A stretch of DNA of 35,061 bases from a virus, in IMG/VR virus record IMGVR_UViG_3300046012_000198, positions 1-35,061 of that record. The stretch is one strand, 5' to 3'. Under the pieces are notes generated by a model, which was given only the letters and a program-made list of their open reading frames with translations, searched no databases and was not told the DNA's origin. This document shows positions 23,620 through 31,600 of this stretch, piece by piece. Every line of letters starts with the position of its first letter. Position 1 is the stretch's first letter. The translations under genes were made by a program, and so were the position numbers.

Positions 23620-24336
23620 TTACGGTGTGATCACTACTGGGCCTCCCGGCGCGGTAGGCGCCGGGGCCGCGATCGGGGTCAGCTCGAAGTGTCGGTGAGC
23701 TGCCGGATCGACGTTGGCGATCAGCCGGGACGGGGTGTTGATCGCGTCGGCCGCTACCGGCAGGTAGCTCGTCGGACCCTTCAGCCAGTTCGGGTTGCCC
23801 AGCGTCGTGCCGTGCAGCGTCGCCGTGCACTCCTTGCTGGTGATGTCGTCGAACTCCACCCAGCCGTGGATGATCAGCGGGTACAGCATGTAGCCGTTGA
23901 TCGAGCCCCCCGCGACGCAGGCGACACCGGCGGTCGCCGTCCAGATCTCCATCCCGAAGTTCTGGGACAGCGCCACACCGCCCTTCTCTTCCCAGCCGGC
24001 GATGGTGCCTTGCCAGTCGAGCACGGCGGGGCTGCCCGGCGCGGTCAGCATCACGATCGCGGCCGGGTTCACCTTCACCAGGTTCACCTCGATCGTCATG
24101 TCCAGCAGCGACGTGTTGCCCCGCTGGTAGACCTGCACGACGTCGTTGGCGCCCCGGATGTTGATGTCCGTGCCGTTGTCCATGTTCTTCGTCGTCTTGG
24201 CGGTGATGAACCCGTCGGTGACGAACGACGTGCGGGTCGGGGTGCCGATGAACGCGCCGCACTGGTCCAGCAGGGTGAACCGGACGACGCGTCCACGGAT
24301 CAGGGTCTGCTCGTTGGCGCCGTAGGCCGCAACCAT
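23620..24336 (-). CDS. probable major tail protein
   Basis: The 238-residue protein has the strand pattern of actinophage tail-tube proteins. GFITAKTTKNMDNGTDINI is followed by a QVYQRGNTSLLDMTIEVNL strand and VNPAAIVMLTAP. It then has EKGGVALSQNFGMEIWT, YPLIIHGWVEFDDI and TATLHGTTLGNP. Tube proteins usually lie directly before the chaperones; here the gene is between the capsid and adaptor genes, which is unusual. I cannot exclude a capsid-decoration role. The ATG at 24336 follows GAGAGAGGA. Confidence 0.65.
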   Translation of the reverse strand: MVAAYGANEQTLIRGRVVRFTLLDQCGAFIGTPTRTSFVTDGFITAKTTKNMDNGTDINIRGANDVVQVYQRGNTSLLDMTIEVNLVKVNPAAIVMLTAPGSPAVLDWQGTIAGWEEKGGVALSQNFGMEIWTATAGVACVAGGSINGYMLYPLIIHGWVEFDDITSKECTATLHGTTLGNPNWLKGPTSYLPVAADAINTPSRLIANVDPAAHRHFELTPIAAPAPTAPGGPVVITP

Positions 24337-24357
24337 GAGTGTGGTCCTCTCTCGGGT

Positions 24358-24381
24358 TGCCCGGCCATTGCGCCAGCGGCG
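24358..24381 (+). repeat. 24-bp direct repeat, copy A
   Basis: A sequence beginning TGCCCGGCCATTG is identical over 24 bases to 28033-28056. Both copies lie 20-36 bases upstream of a minus-strand virion gene start (24336 and 27997). On the minus strand it can form a 5-bp stem (CTGGC/GCCGG) with a 6-base loop. Its role may be regulatory, as a 5' leader or processing element. Confidence 0.7.
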
Positions 24382-24401
24382 TTCGGATCTGGATGGTGGT
24401 G

Positions 24402-24926
24402 CTACTGCGCGACGTGCGCCCCCGTCGAGGCGTCATCCGCCGGAGCCTGCTGCCCGGGCGCCGGCTGGCTGGCAGCCTCGGCCTGGGCCGTCCGGTACTC
24501 GCGCAGCCGGGCCTGAAGCTCCTTCTTGTTGCCCGAGGTCGGCTGCTCGCCCGCGCGCAGCTCGGCCTGCATCTGCTCGTTGGTCATCGACTCGATGTCG
24601 TCGACCTCGCCGTCGGCATTGTCGTCGGTGCCGGCCGGGGAGTCGGGCTGCTCCGTGGCCTGCCCGGCGGTCGAGGGCAGCGCGGCCTCGGCCTTGTCCG
24701 CCAGCTCGGCCGGCACCCGGAAGAACCCTTCCCCGGAGTACTGCACGTCCTCCGGGCGCTCGGCCGCGTCCAGCAGCGCCTGGGCGGTCTCGGCTTCCTT
24801 GCCCCGCTCGGGATAGATGTGCGCCCACTCCTGTTCCTCGGCCGGGTCCATGTGCGGTGCCCCGCCCGGCTCGTAGGTCGTGGTGTCGGCAGCCTGGGTC
24901 TCGTCTGGCTTCACATCGTCGCTCAT
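24402..24926 (-). CDS. acidic SAP-motif protein
   Basis: The 174-residue acidic protein is disordered for most of its length (rich in Glu, Asp, Ala, Gln). A single SAP-like helix-turn-helix lies at about 112-146 (IESMTNEQMQAELRAGEQ, then GNKKELQARLREY). SAP units bind DNA in other proteins; in phage genes next to the capsid they are common and may bind capsid or DNA. A pattern YSGEGFFRVPAELADKA lies near 63-79. The ATG at 24926 follows GAGGAGAGAG. A scaffold or capsid decoration function is possible. Confidence 0.72.
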   Translation of the reverse strand: MSDDVKPDETQAADTTTYEPGGAPHMDPAEEQEWAHIYPERGKEAETAQALLDAAERPEDVQYSGEGFFRVPAELADKAEAALPSTAGQATEQPDSPAGTDDNADGEVDDIESMTNEQMQAELRAGEQPTSGNKKELQARLREYRTAQAEAASQPAPGQQAPADDASTGAHVAQ

Positions 24927-24940
24927 TGCGGTCTCTCTCC

Positions 24941-26101
24941 TCAGAGGCTCAGATCGACCAGGGCCGCGCCGACAGCGCAGTCGTAGCCGATCACGTAGGT
25001 CTGCTCGGCGAACACGCCGACGCCGTTGATGGACCGATCCAACGCCTCGGCCATCGTGAAGTCCACGACCGGGGCGCGGCGGATCGTGGGCTGGCCCGTG
25101 GCGTAGATCCAGGTCTGATTCGCGGCCGGCGCGACACCGTTCGGGCCGGTGCCGTCGTAGCCGCCGCCGAATACCCAGCGAGTACCGACCCCGGTGGTCA
25201 GGGCCTCCGGGTTGCCCGGGTCCCGGACCGTCTGATGGTCGCGGCGGGCGAAGGCACTGACACCGCGCTTGGCGTGGATCACCCCCACCCCCGAGTAGTG
25301 GTCGGCCAGCCAGTCCTCCAGCTTGCCGAGCGCCACGGTCAGGTCAGTCGCGGTGCCGGACACGACCGGTGTGGACGCCGCGTTCAACGGCCCGGTGTTG
25401 CCGCCGGCACCGGTCCACAGCGCGGCCTCGGCCGCGTGCTGTCCGGCCAGCTCCAGGATCGTGCGGGCACGGTCCCGGTAGGTGCCCTCACGGTCATAGC
25501 CGACGCTGCCGCACTGCATGCCGGCGTACACCGCGAACGGGAACGCCTTCGTGGTGCCCATCCCGGCCGGCAGCGCCTTGGCCGGGTCGGTGCCGGCCGT
25601 GTTGTTCGTGGGCGGCGTGGCGGCGCTGCCCACAGTGCCGGTGTCGAGGTAGGCCGTCACGGCGCCGAGCGTGGCCACCAGCCGGTTCTCCGCGCCCGCC
25701 ACGGTGCCCCGGTAGACCTTCACTCCGGTGGTCCCGGCGGGCAGCGCGGACCAAGTCAGGTTCGCCGAACCGTTGAGCGCGATCGTCGCGGTGGCCTCGT
25801 TCGACTTAGTCGTCTCACCCTGGGCGTTCGTGCCGGTGACCACCCAGAAGTAGGTGCCGGCGGCGAAGGTGCCACCACCCACGACAGCGCCGGCAGCCAG
25901 CGCCGACGGCGGGGCGAGGACGCCTTGCGAGCAGCGCAGCCCCGCGAGGTAGAACGCGGCCGCGTAGCAGGCCAGAGGCTCCCACTCCACCCCGAGCTGC
26001 CAATGCGGGTCGTCGCTTTGGATCGGCTGGGCCGCGCCGAACAGCCCGAACCGGTACGGCTCGACGACCGGCGGTGCCACGTACAGCAGCGGCTGAGTCA
26101 T
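24941..26101 (-). CDS. second capsid protein (pentamer-type) with Fn3-like insert
   Basis: The 386-residue protein resembles the pentamer capsid proteins that accompany a separate hexamer protein in some actinophages. Core blocks are HWQLGVEWEPLACY and AFPFAVYAGMQCGSVGYDREG, then ARTILELAGQHAAEAALW and HAKRGVSAFARRD. An APVVDF/IGYDCAVGAALVDL end follows. Between them, about residues 62-168 form an immunoglobulin/Fn3-like beta sandwich (GTYFWVVTGTNAQGETTKSN, GVKVYRGT). The insert may protrude at the twelve vertices and bind surfaces. It follows the main capsid gene after a hairpin gap. Pentamer assignment is inference from the pairing. Confidence 0.78.
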   Translation of the reverse strand: MTQPLLYVAPPVVEPYRFGLFGAAQPIQSDDPHWQLGVEWEPLACYAAAFYLAGLRCSQGVLAPPSALAAGAVVGGGTFAAGTYFWVVTGTNAQGETTKSNEATATIALNGSANLTWSALPAGTTGVKVYRGTVAGAENRLVATLGAVTAYLDTGTVGSAATPPTNNTAGTDPAKALPAGMGTTKAFPFAVYAGMQCGSVGYDREGTYRDRARTILELAGQHAAEAALWTGAGGNTGPLNAASTPVVSGTATDLTVALGKLEDWLADHYSGVGVIHAKRGVSAFARRDHQTVRDPGNPEALTTGVGTRWVFGGGYDGTGPNGVAPAANQTWIYATGQPTIRRAPVVDFTMAEALDRSINGVGVFAEQTYVIGYDCAVGAALVDLSL

Positions 26102-26133
26102 GGCTGCTCACCGTCCCTTCCCGGACGTTGTGC

Positions 26134-26168
26134 GGGGCGCCGGCAGGCTCACACCGGGCCGGCGCCCC
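26134..26168. terminator. hairpin between the two capsid genes
   Basis: Perfect 11-bp arms (26134-26144 GGGGCGCCGGC and 26158-26168) enclose a 13-base loop. It lies within the 75-base gap between the hexamer-type and pentamer-type genes. No T-run is present. It may act as a partial terminator or an mRNA-stability element that lowers pentamer expression relative to hexamer. Confidence 0.6.
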
Positions 26169-26176
26169 TGCCGGGC

Positions 26177-27997
26177 TTAGAGGATGGCGTTCGTCGGGTA
26201 GGTGCCCGCGTTGTAGGCGACGCTGGCAGTCGTCACGCCGAGGGCCGGGACCGGGACCGTCACGACGCGCGCGTCGAACCCGCGCAGCAGCGTGAGCCGT
26301 GCCCGCTCCAGGAACAGCGCGACGTACTGGTTGGTCTTCAGCAGGGTGCTGTCGTAGACCGCGTTCAGCTCGATCACGTCGTTGTTGGCCTGCATGAACG
26401 TCCCCGCCGGGTACACGAGGAAGTTCACCGTGGTGGGCCAGCCCACGATCGCGGTGGCCGCGCCGAACCCGGCCGCGACACCGGAGAACGCGTCCTGCCA
26501 GTCGTACACGAACTGCACGGCCGCGCCGCGCTCGGCGAAGTAGGCCACGATCTGGGCGTCGGTGACCGCGCTGGCGTCCTCGACAGCGGTCCGCTTGGCC
26601 AGGTCAGACCGGATCACGCCCTTGATCCACAGCGGGAGGACGACCTCGACCGGGGCGTTCTCGGCCATGCGGTTCTTGTACCGCATGTCGGTGATTTGCA
26701 GCTCGACCGCGCCCAGCAGGTTCTGGCTCGCGCTGCCGCCGGCCGTCGGGCCGGGCAGCGTCACGGCCGTCGAGGCGGTGACCATGTCGGCGATGGTCTT
26801 CATGTTCTGGTAGTGCGCGAACGCCTTCAACGCCTTGCGGGTGAAGTCGGTGTACGCCTCGGGGTAGCCCTTGGAGGTGAGGATGTCCCCGGTCAGGTAG
26901 ATGAAGTCGACGCCCATCCGGTGGTCGGCGAACGTCGGGCACGGGATGTTCACGACCGGCTTGACGGTGCCCGCGATGTTCTGGGCCTCCGTCTGGCTGC
27001 CGATGCCGCTCGCGGCGCCGCTGGTGCCCCACATCGCGGTGAAGTCCGGGCCGAGGGCGTACCGCACGCCACCACGGTTCACCGTGATGCCCGGCAGGTT
27101 CAGGATGCCGTCCTCACTGGTGAAGTCGAGCAGGTCGTACAGCGTCTCGGACGGGGCGCACCAGCCGGCGGCCGTCAGATGGTCCTCCCCGGTCTCGGCC
27201 TTCAACCGCTCACTGGACAGCGCCCAGTCGATGGCCTCGTCGAGGTCGGCGGTGTCCGGGCCGGCGTTGGCCGAGGCGACCAGACGCTCGTCGGCGGTCG
27301 GGATCGCCAGGTCACCGATCCGCTGCACCGACCGGGCCGAACCGGCCCGCTTGGGCAGGGCGTTGAACTGCGACTCGGCCGCGCGGCCGAACGCGTCCCA
27401 GTCGATCGTCGCGCCGGCCTGCATGCCGGCCACGCCGGCACCGGCGACCAGGTGCGCCTCCGGCCCCTTGCGTCGCTGCACGAGCGTGGCCGCCTTGGGC
27501 TGGCCGGCGCCCCGGGCCGCTGCCGCAACGGAGGAGCGCCGGCCAGCGCTGGCCACCAGCACCGGCTCGCCCGCTGGGGCTGCCGCTGCGGGGTCGGTCG
27601 CCGTACCGGCCTGATTCACGGGCACTCCACCTTCGGGCTCCTCGTCGCTGCCCTCGCCGCTGTCCGCGCCGTCGTCGCCCTCAGTGTCGGGCTCGGGGTC
27701 CGGGTTGACCTGGGCCTTCAGCCGGGCGCGGGTCTCGTCGAGCTGCTGCTTCTGCGCGGCGTCGTCGGCCACGATCGCGTCCTGGCGGCCCTTGATCGCC
27801 TCGATCGCGCCGATGTACCAGTTGGCCTTCTCGACCCGCTCGCCCAGCGGCCCCTTGGCGTCGTCGGCCAGCAGCGCATCCGCCGCCTCGGTCGCCGCCT
27901 TGATCATCTCGGTCAGTTCGGCGACGGAAGCATCCTCGGGGGCTACGTACCCCGTGGTGAGGTCGGCCGGCAGTTCGATCTTGCGCTTGGTAGCCAT
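26177..27997 (-). CDS. major capsid protein (hexamer-type) with N-terminal scaffold region
   Basis: The 606-residue protein has an N-terminal coiled/acidic region (about 1-135, including TEMIKAATEAADALLADDAK). A linker follows, and an HK97-fold capsid domain starts around 190. Capsid motifs include YALGPDFTAMWGTSGAASG, YPEAYTDFTRKALKAF, MRYKNRMAENAPVEVVLPLW and WPTTVNFLVYPAGTFMQANND. The end is LERARLTLLRGFDARVVTVP. The N-terminal part would be removed by the prohead protease in the MuF polyprotein. Length and domain order match the hexamer capsid proteins that are paired with pentamer proteins. ATG at 27997 follows GGAGCG; copy B of the 24-bp repeat lies just upstream. Confidence 0.9.
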   Translation of the reverse strand: MATKRKIELPADLTTGYVAPEDASVAELTEMIKAATEAADALLADDAKGPLGERVEKANWYIGAIEAIKGRQDAIVADDAAQKQQLDETRARLKAQVNPDPEPDTEGDDGADSGEGSDEEPEGGVPVNQAGTATDPAAAAPAGEPVLVASAGRRSSVAAAARGAGQPKAATLVQRRKGPEAHLVAGAGVAGMQAGATIDWDAFGRAAESQFNALPKRAGSARSVQRIGDLAIPTADERLVASANAGPDTADLDEAIDWALSSERLKAETGEDHLTAAGWCAPSETLYDLLDFTSEDGILNLPGITVNRGGVRYALGPDFTAMWGTSGAASGIGSQTEAQNIAGTVKPVVNIPCPTFADHRMGVDFIYLTGDILTSKGYPEAYTDFTRKALKAFAHYQNMKTIADMVTASTAVTLPGPTAGGSASQNLLGAVELQITDMRYKNRMAENAPVEVVLPLWIKGVIRSDLAKRTAVEDASAVTDAQIVAYFAERGAAVQFVYDWQDAFSGVAAGFGAATAIVGWPTTVNFLVYPAGTFMQANNDVIELNAVYDSTLLKTNQYVALFLERARLTLLRGFDARVVTVPVPALGVTTASVAYNAGTYPTNAIL

Positions 27998-28032
27998 CGT
28001 GGCGCTCCTTCGGCCAGAGACAGTGTGTGGAG

Positions 28033-28056
28033 TGCCCGGCCATTGCGCCAGCGGCG
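28033..28056 (+). repeat. 24-bp direct repeat, copy B
   Basis: Identical to 24358-24381 over 24 bases; the flanks differ except that GTTC follows shortly in both. It lies in the 94-base gap upstream of the capsid gene start at 27997, so both copies precede highly expressed structural genes. Confidence 0.7.
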
Positions 28057-28091
28057 GCGTTCTGCGGGGGACGCTAGCGCGGCCCGTCCAC

Positions 28092-28268
28092 TCAGGCGCC
28101 GCGCTTCACGATCCGCAGCAGCGTGCCCCGGTCACCGTTGGCCTTACGCTCGGCGTTCGCCTCGACCTGCGTGGCGAACTCCTTGGCCGGCTGCCCGGCG
28201 AGCTGGTAGCGCCACACCTCGACGAACCCCTCGCGTACGCCCCCGCAGTTGCAGCCGATCGAACTCAC
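28092..28268 (-). CDS. GCNCGG small protein (DUF7196-like)
   Basis: This 58-residue protein starts with GTG at 28268 in a GTGA overlap with the previous gene. The N-terminus SSIGCNCGG is the hallmark of a small actinophage family found beside capsid genes. The rest has an FVEVWRYQLAG strand, an EFATQVEANAERKA helix and a short basic end. The CxC may bind metal. Function unknown; the family assignment rests on the N-terminal motif and context. Confidence 0.72.
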   Translation of the reverse strand: MSSIGCNCGGVREGFVEVWRYQLAGQPAKEFATQVEANAERKANGDRGTLLRIVKRGA

Positions 28269-28438
28269 CTCCGACGTAGCGCCTGCCGTTCATTCCAGCA
28301 GGCTAAGCATCCTCGACGTCGTCCAGCGGAGTCGAAACGCTGGGTGCTCGGATCCGTCCAGAGGTGACAGCCGTTGGGGCCGGCCGAGCGGTCCACCTTG
28401 GCCTCGAAGCGTTCCCGCCAAGGCCGTACGGTCCTCAT
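28265..28438 (-). CDS. 57-aa Cys-rich protein, possible HNH remnant
   Basis: This short gene is read from ATG at 28438. The sequence RERFEAKVDRSAGPNGCHLW resembles the N-terminus of many phage HNH homing endonucleases. It ends in a CxxC (GCLACWNERQALRRR) without an HNH core. It may be a truncated endonuclease or a small zinc protein. Its TGA overlaps the next GTG, so it seems to be part of the operon. There is no strong ribosome site. Confidence 0.55.
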   Translation of the reverse strand: MRTVRPWRERFEAKVDRSAGPNGCHLWTDPSTQRFDSAGRRRGCLACWNERQALRRR

Positions 28439-28464
28439 GCCGCCGCACGATACAGCCCACGCCG

Positions 28465-28689
28465 CTACTCCGATGCCGGCTCGTTGCGGGCGATCGAGGC
28501 GTTAGCCCACATCACCGTCTCGTCCAGCTTCGTCAGCGCGATCGACTTCTCACGGCTGTCCGGGCAGTGCCGGTCCAGCAGCGTCGCGAACGCCCGCCCG
28601 GCTTCGCGGATGTCCTGATAGCGGTTGATCTGATCCGGCTTCGGCGGATGGTAGGTGAACCGTCTTGCCAACTCGCTCAGCCCGATCAT
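28465..28689 (-). CDS. acb2: Acb2/Tad1-hairpin-like anti-CBASS sponge protein
   Basis: The 74-residue protein has the diagnostic layout of Acb2. An N-terminal FTYHPP (11-16) is followed by RYQDIREAGRAFATLL. The conserved C-terminal helix runs SREKSIALTKLDETVMWANA (45-64) and continues SIARNE. Acb2 proteins form hexamers that sequester cyclic di- and trinucleotides and so block CBASS and related signalling. The start overlaps the MuF polyprotein stop (ATGA), so it is made late with virion proteins from this operon. Recognition of the family is from the motif; activity is inferred. Confidence 0.85.
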   Translation of the reverse strand: MIGLSELARRFTYHPPKPDQINRYQDIREAGRAFATLLDRHCPDSREKSIALTKLDETVMWANASIARNEPASE

Positions 28690-31600
28690 TCGCCGGACGC
28701 CAGCGAGTGCAGACGCAGCCGCGCCTTGGCCCGGCGCAGCTTCAGCTCGTCAGTGACAGGCGCGGCCGCGACCTTGCTGCGGTCGATGGTCTCCATCATC
28801 GATGCGACCAGGGTTTCGAAGTCGCTGCGGGCCACTTTCGCCCCGGACGGCAGCGTGATGTCGTTGTCGGGCTCGGGTGGGTAGACGATGCCGGCCGCGA
28901 CCAGGGAGGTCTGCTCGCCGTTGGCGTCCAGCCCGACGATCGGGGAGATCCGCTCGACCGGGAAGCTGCCCTGGTTGACCGCGAGCGCGGCCACCAGCTT
29001 GCGGTTCGGGGACCGGCCGCGCCAGTCCCCGGAGAGCTGCCCGGCGGCCATCAGCTCATCGACCTTGTGCGGGTCGATGCCGTGCAGGAGCTGCCCGCAG
29101 ACCTGGATGCCGTAGTCGTCGTAGTAGGCCCGTACCGGCGCGGCGATCGAGGAGGTCCGGTCGTAGTGCTCGATCGCGCCGCGCACGCCACCGGCGCCGT
29201 AGTGCCCGCCGCCGACGGTGATCTTCCCGACCTGGATTGGGCCGTCTTCGGTGACGACCTCCCCGAGGTGGAACATCGAGAAGTCATCCCCCTCGGGGAC
29301 GGTCACGCACATGCCGGTCTCGGCGAGCTTCGCGACGTGGCACACCCCGAACGCGCCCAGGTGCCCGAAGATCTGCCCGGTCTCGCGGTCGAGCTGGATC
29401 GCGGTCGGCCCGTCCAGGGTCTGCTTGCGGAAGAACTCGGCCCGGTAGGGCTGGGTGTAGGACGACGCGAGCAACGCGAAATCCTCGTCGACGGTGTCGG
29501 GCATGGGCTCGCCTTCCGCGAAGGTCTCAGAGGTCGCCGCCAGCCCGGCCGGCGGGGCCTCGTCGCTGCCGGGCTTGTTCGTGGAGGTGGCCGGCGGCGG
29601 GACGAGGCTGCTGATCGGCACGGTCATCGTGACCGGGTTCTCGGGGTCGTCATCGGCATCGTTGTCGCCGTCGGGCAGTAGTTGGACATCGACGGTCGCG
29701 GCCTCGGCGTTGATCGCGGTGATGGCGCCCGTGTCGTCGTCGCCGTCTCTGTCAACGTCGCCCAGGCCGACGACGTCACCGACCGCCACGGTCGAACCGT
29801 CCTGAAGGGTGATCGAGTCGCCGGCATCGGCCAGCACCGGCCCCTCCGGGGTGGCCCCGGCGAAGTCGCCGGGGATCATCATGTCGGCCGCGCCGGGCTG
29901 GACCTCTGGGGCCGGGTCGTTGACGATCCGGGCGAGCGGGAACGCCTGCACCGACACCAAGGTCGCCCCGCAGAACTCCCACTCGACGGCGACAGCGTTC
30001 ACACCGTCCGGGTCGCCCTGATACAGGGCCGGGTCGATCGGGTTGCCCTCGGCGTCGGCGAACCCGACTGCTGTCGGGACGATGTCCACCGAGATCATGC
30101 CGAGGCCGGCGTCGACTTGGGCCATGGCCTGCTGCGCGTCGAAGTTCAGCATCGGGTCCATGTAGTCACCCGAGCCCCACAACACGTCGCCTCGGTCCTC
30201 GACAGCCAGGATCCGGCCGGTGATCGTCGAGTCCTCATGGCCGTAGCCGGATTCACGCTGCCACGACAAAGGCAGCGGCAGTGGGCGGATGGTGCCGCCG
30301 CCGGCCTTGATGATCCGCCCGTCGGAGGACGGGATCCCGAGCTGCGCGAGCGGCCCGGACCAGGTCTGCCCGATCGGGGTCAGATCCGGTGACAGCGCGG
30401 TCGGGGTGTCCCCGCCGGTGGCGGACCCGTCGTTGCCCGGCGCGACAACGTCGGCTGGCGGCGCGGTGGGCGCTGGTGTGGTCACGGGGGCCTCCGTTGC
30501 GGCGGTCAAGGACTGGTCGGTCAGGTCGATGTGATCGGCGCCCCAGGCGAGGATGAGCCGGTCGTAGGTGAGGGTCTGCCCGGCGGCCAGCTCCGGGGGC
30601 AGCGGTTTCGCGGCGTTATAAACCAAGGCGGTATGCGGGATCCAGACCGGGAACGTCGTCGAGGCGAGCCCCCCGATGGCGTCGCTGATGCCTTGGTGCG
30701 CGGCGGCCAGCTCGTCGGACTGCACGAGCAGCACCGAGCAGGGCTCCCTCTCGGGGTCGCTCGCGTTGAATACGGCTGTGGCGAACGCCTTGGCCGGCAC
30801 CGGCCCGGTCCATGCCGAGGCGAGAGCTTCGACCAGGCCCGCCTTGACGTCGTCGCTGTACTCGACGGCGTCCTTGGCGAGGTAGCCCAGGGTGCAGTGC
30901 AGATCCTCGGGTGCTTCCCCGCCGGGCTGGGCCAAGGTGGCGGCGTCGGCGGCCGACAGCATCGCCATGACAGCCACACCCGTCGGGGCGTCCTGCACGT
31001 CGTCAGCCACGGGTGCAGTGTCCGCTGGGGCGTCCACTGCGAACCCGTCCAGGAAGTAGATCGTCTGCGACGGTGCGCCCGAGCCGGCAGCGACCAGTTG
31101 CGTCTCCAGCTCCTGGGCCTGCTCCTGCACAGCCGGCGGCGCGTCGGCCGGGATGTCGAACGTCATCGTGCACCGGCAGTTGGCTTGTATGATGCCGTTG
31201 CCGATGTACCAGCCGTCCCCCGAGTCGAGGTTGTAGACGTGCGCCGCTACCAGATCCCGCTCGACCTTGACGATCTGTTCAACCGTTACGACGGCGGGGA
31301 GTCGGTCAAGGCGCTCGCCGAGCGCTTCAAGGTCAGCAGAACGGTCGTCATCAGCCGTCTCGAAAAGAGCGGACGCAGCACGCGTACCCGCAGTGAGGCG
31401 ATGAGCGAGCGCATGCGCACCGCGACCAGTGGTGAGCGTCGCGCCCTGGCCTCGGCCGCCAATCTCGCCCGGCGCACCGGCAACCATCAAGACGCGGGGC
31501 GGCCCGGATATGGCGGCCGGGCCGCGATCACCGGCGCTCTCACTCGAAGCCGCAAGATCGGCAAGGGCGAAGCCGAGATGCGTGACCTCCTCATCGGTCG

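Noticed and set aside
24335-28279. A 1314-codon open frame on the plus strand
   Set aside because: It is antisense to the tail, SAP, pentamer and hexamer genes, which have clear homology-type motifs and ribosome sites. Its translation is Arg/Pro/Gly/His-rich with no domain pattern, as expected for antisense of G+C-rich codons.
30531-31238. Upstream part of the plus-strand frame that contains the endonuclease
   Set aside because: This part is antisense to the 2H domain and lacks protein-like pattern. The endonuclease signature begins at the GTG at 31239, right after the intein block F region.
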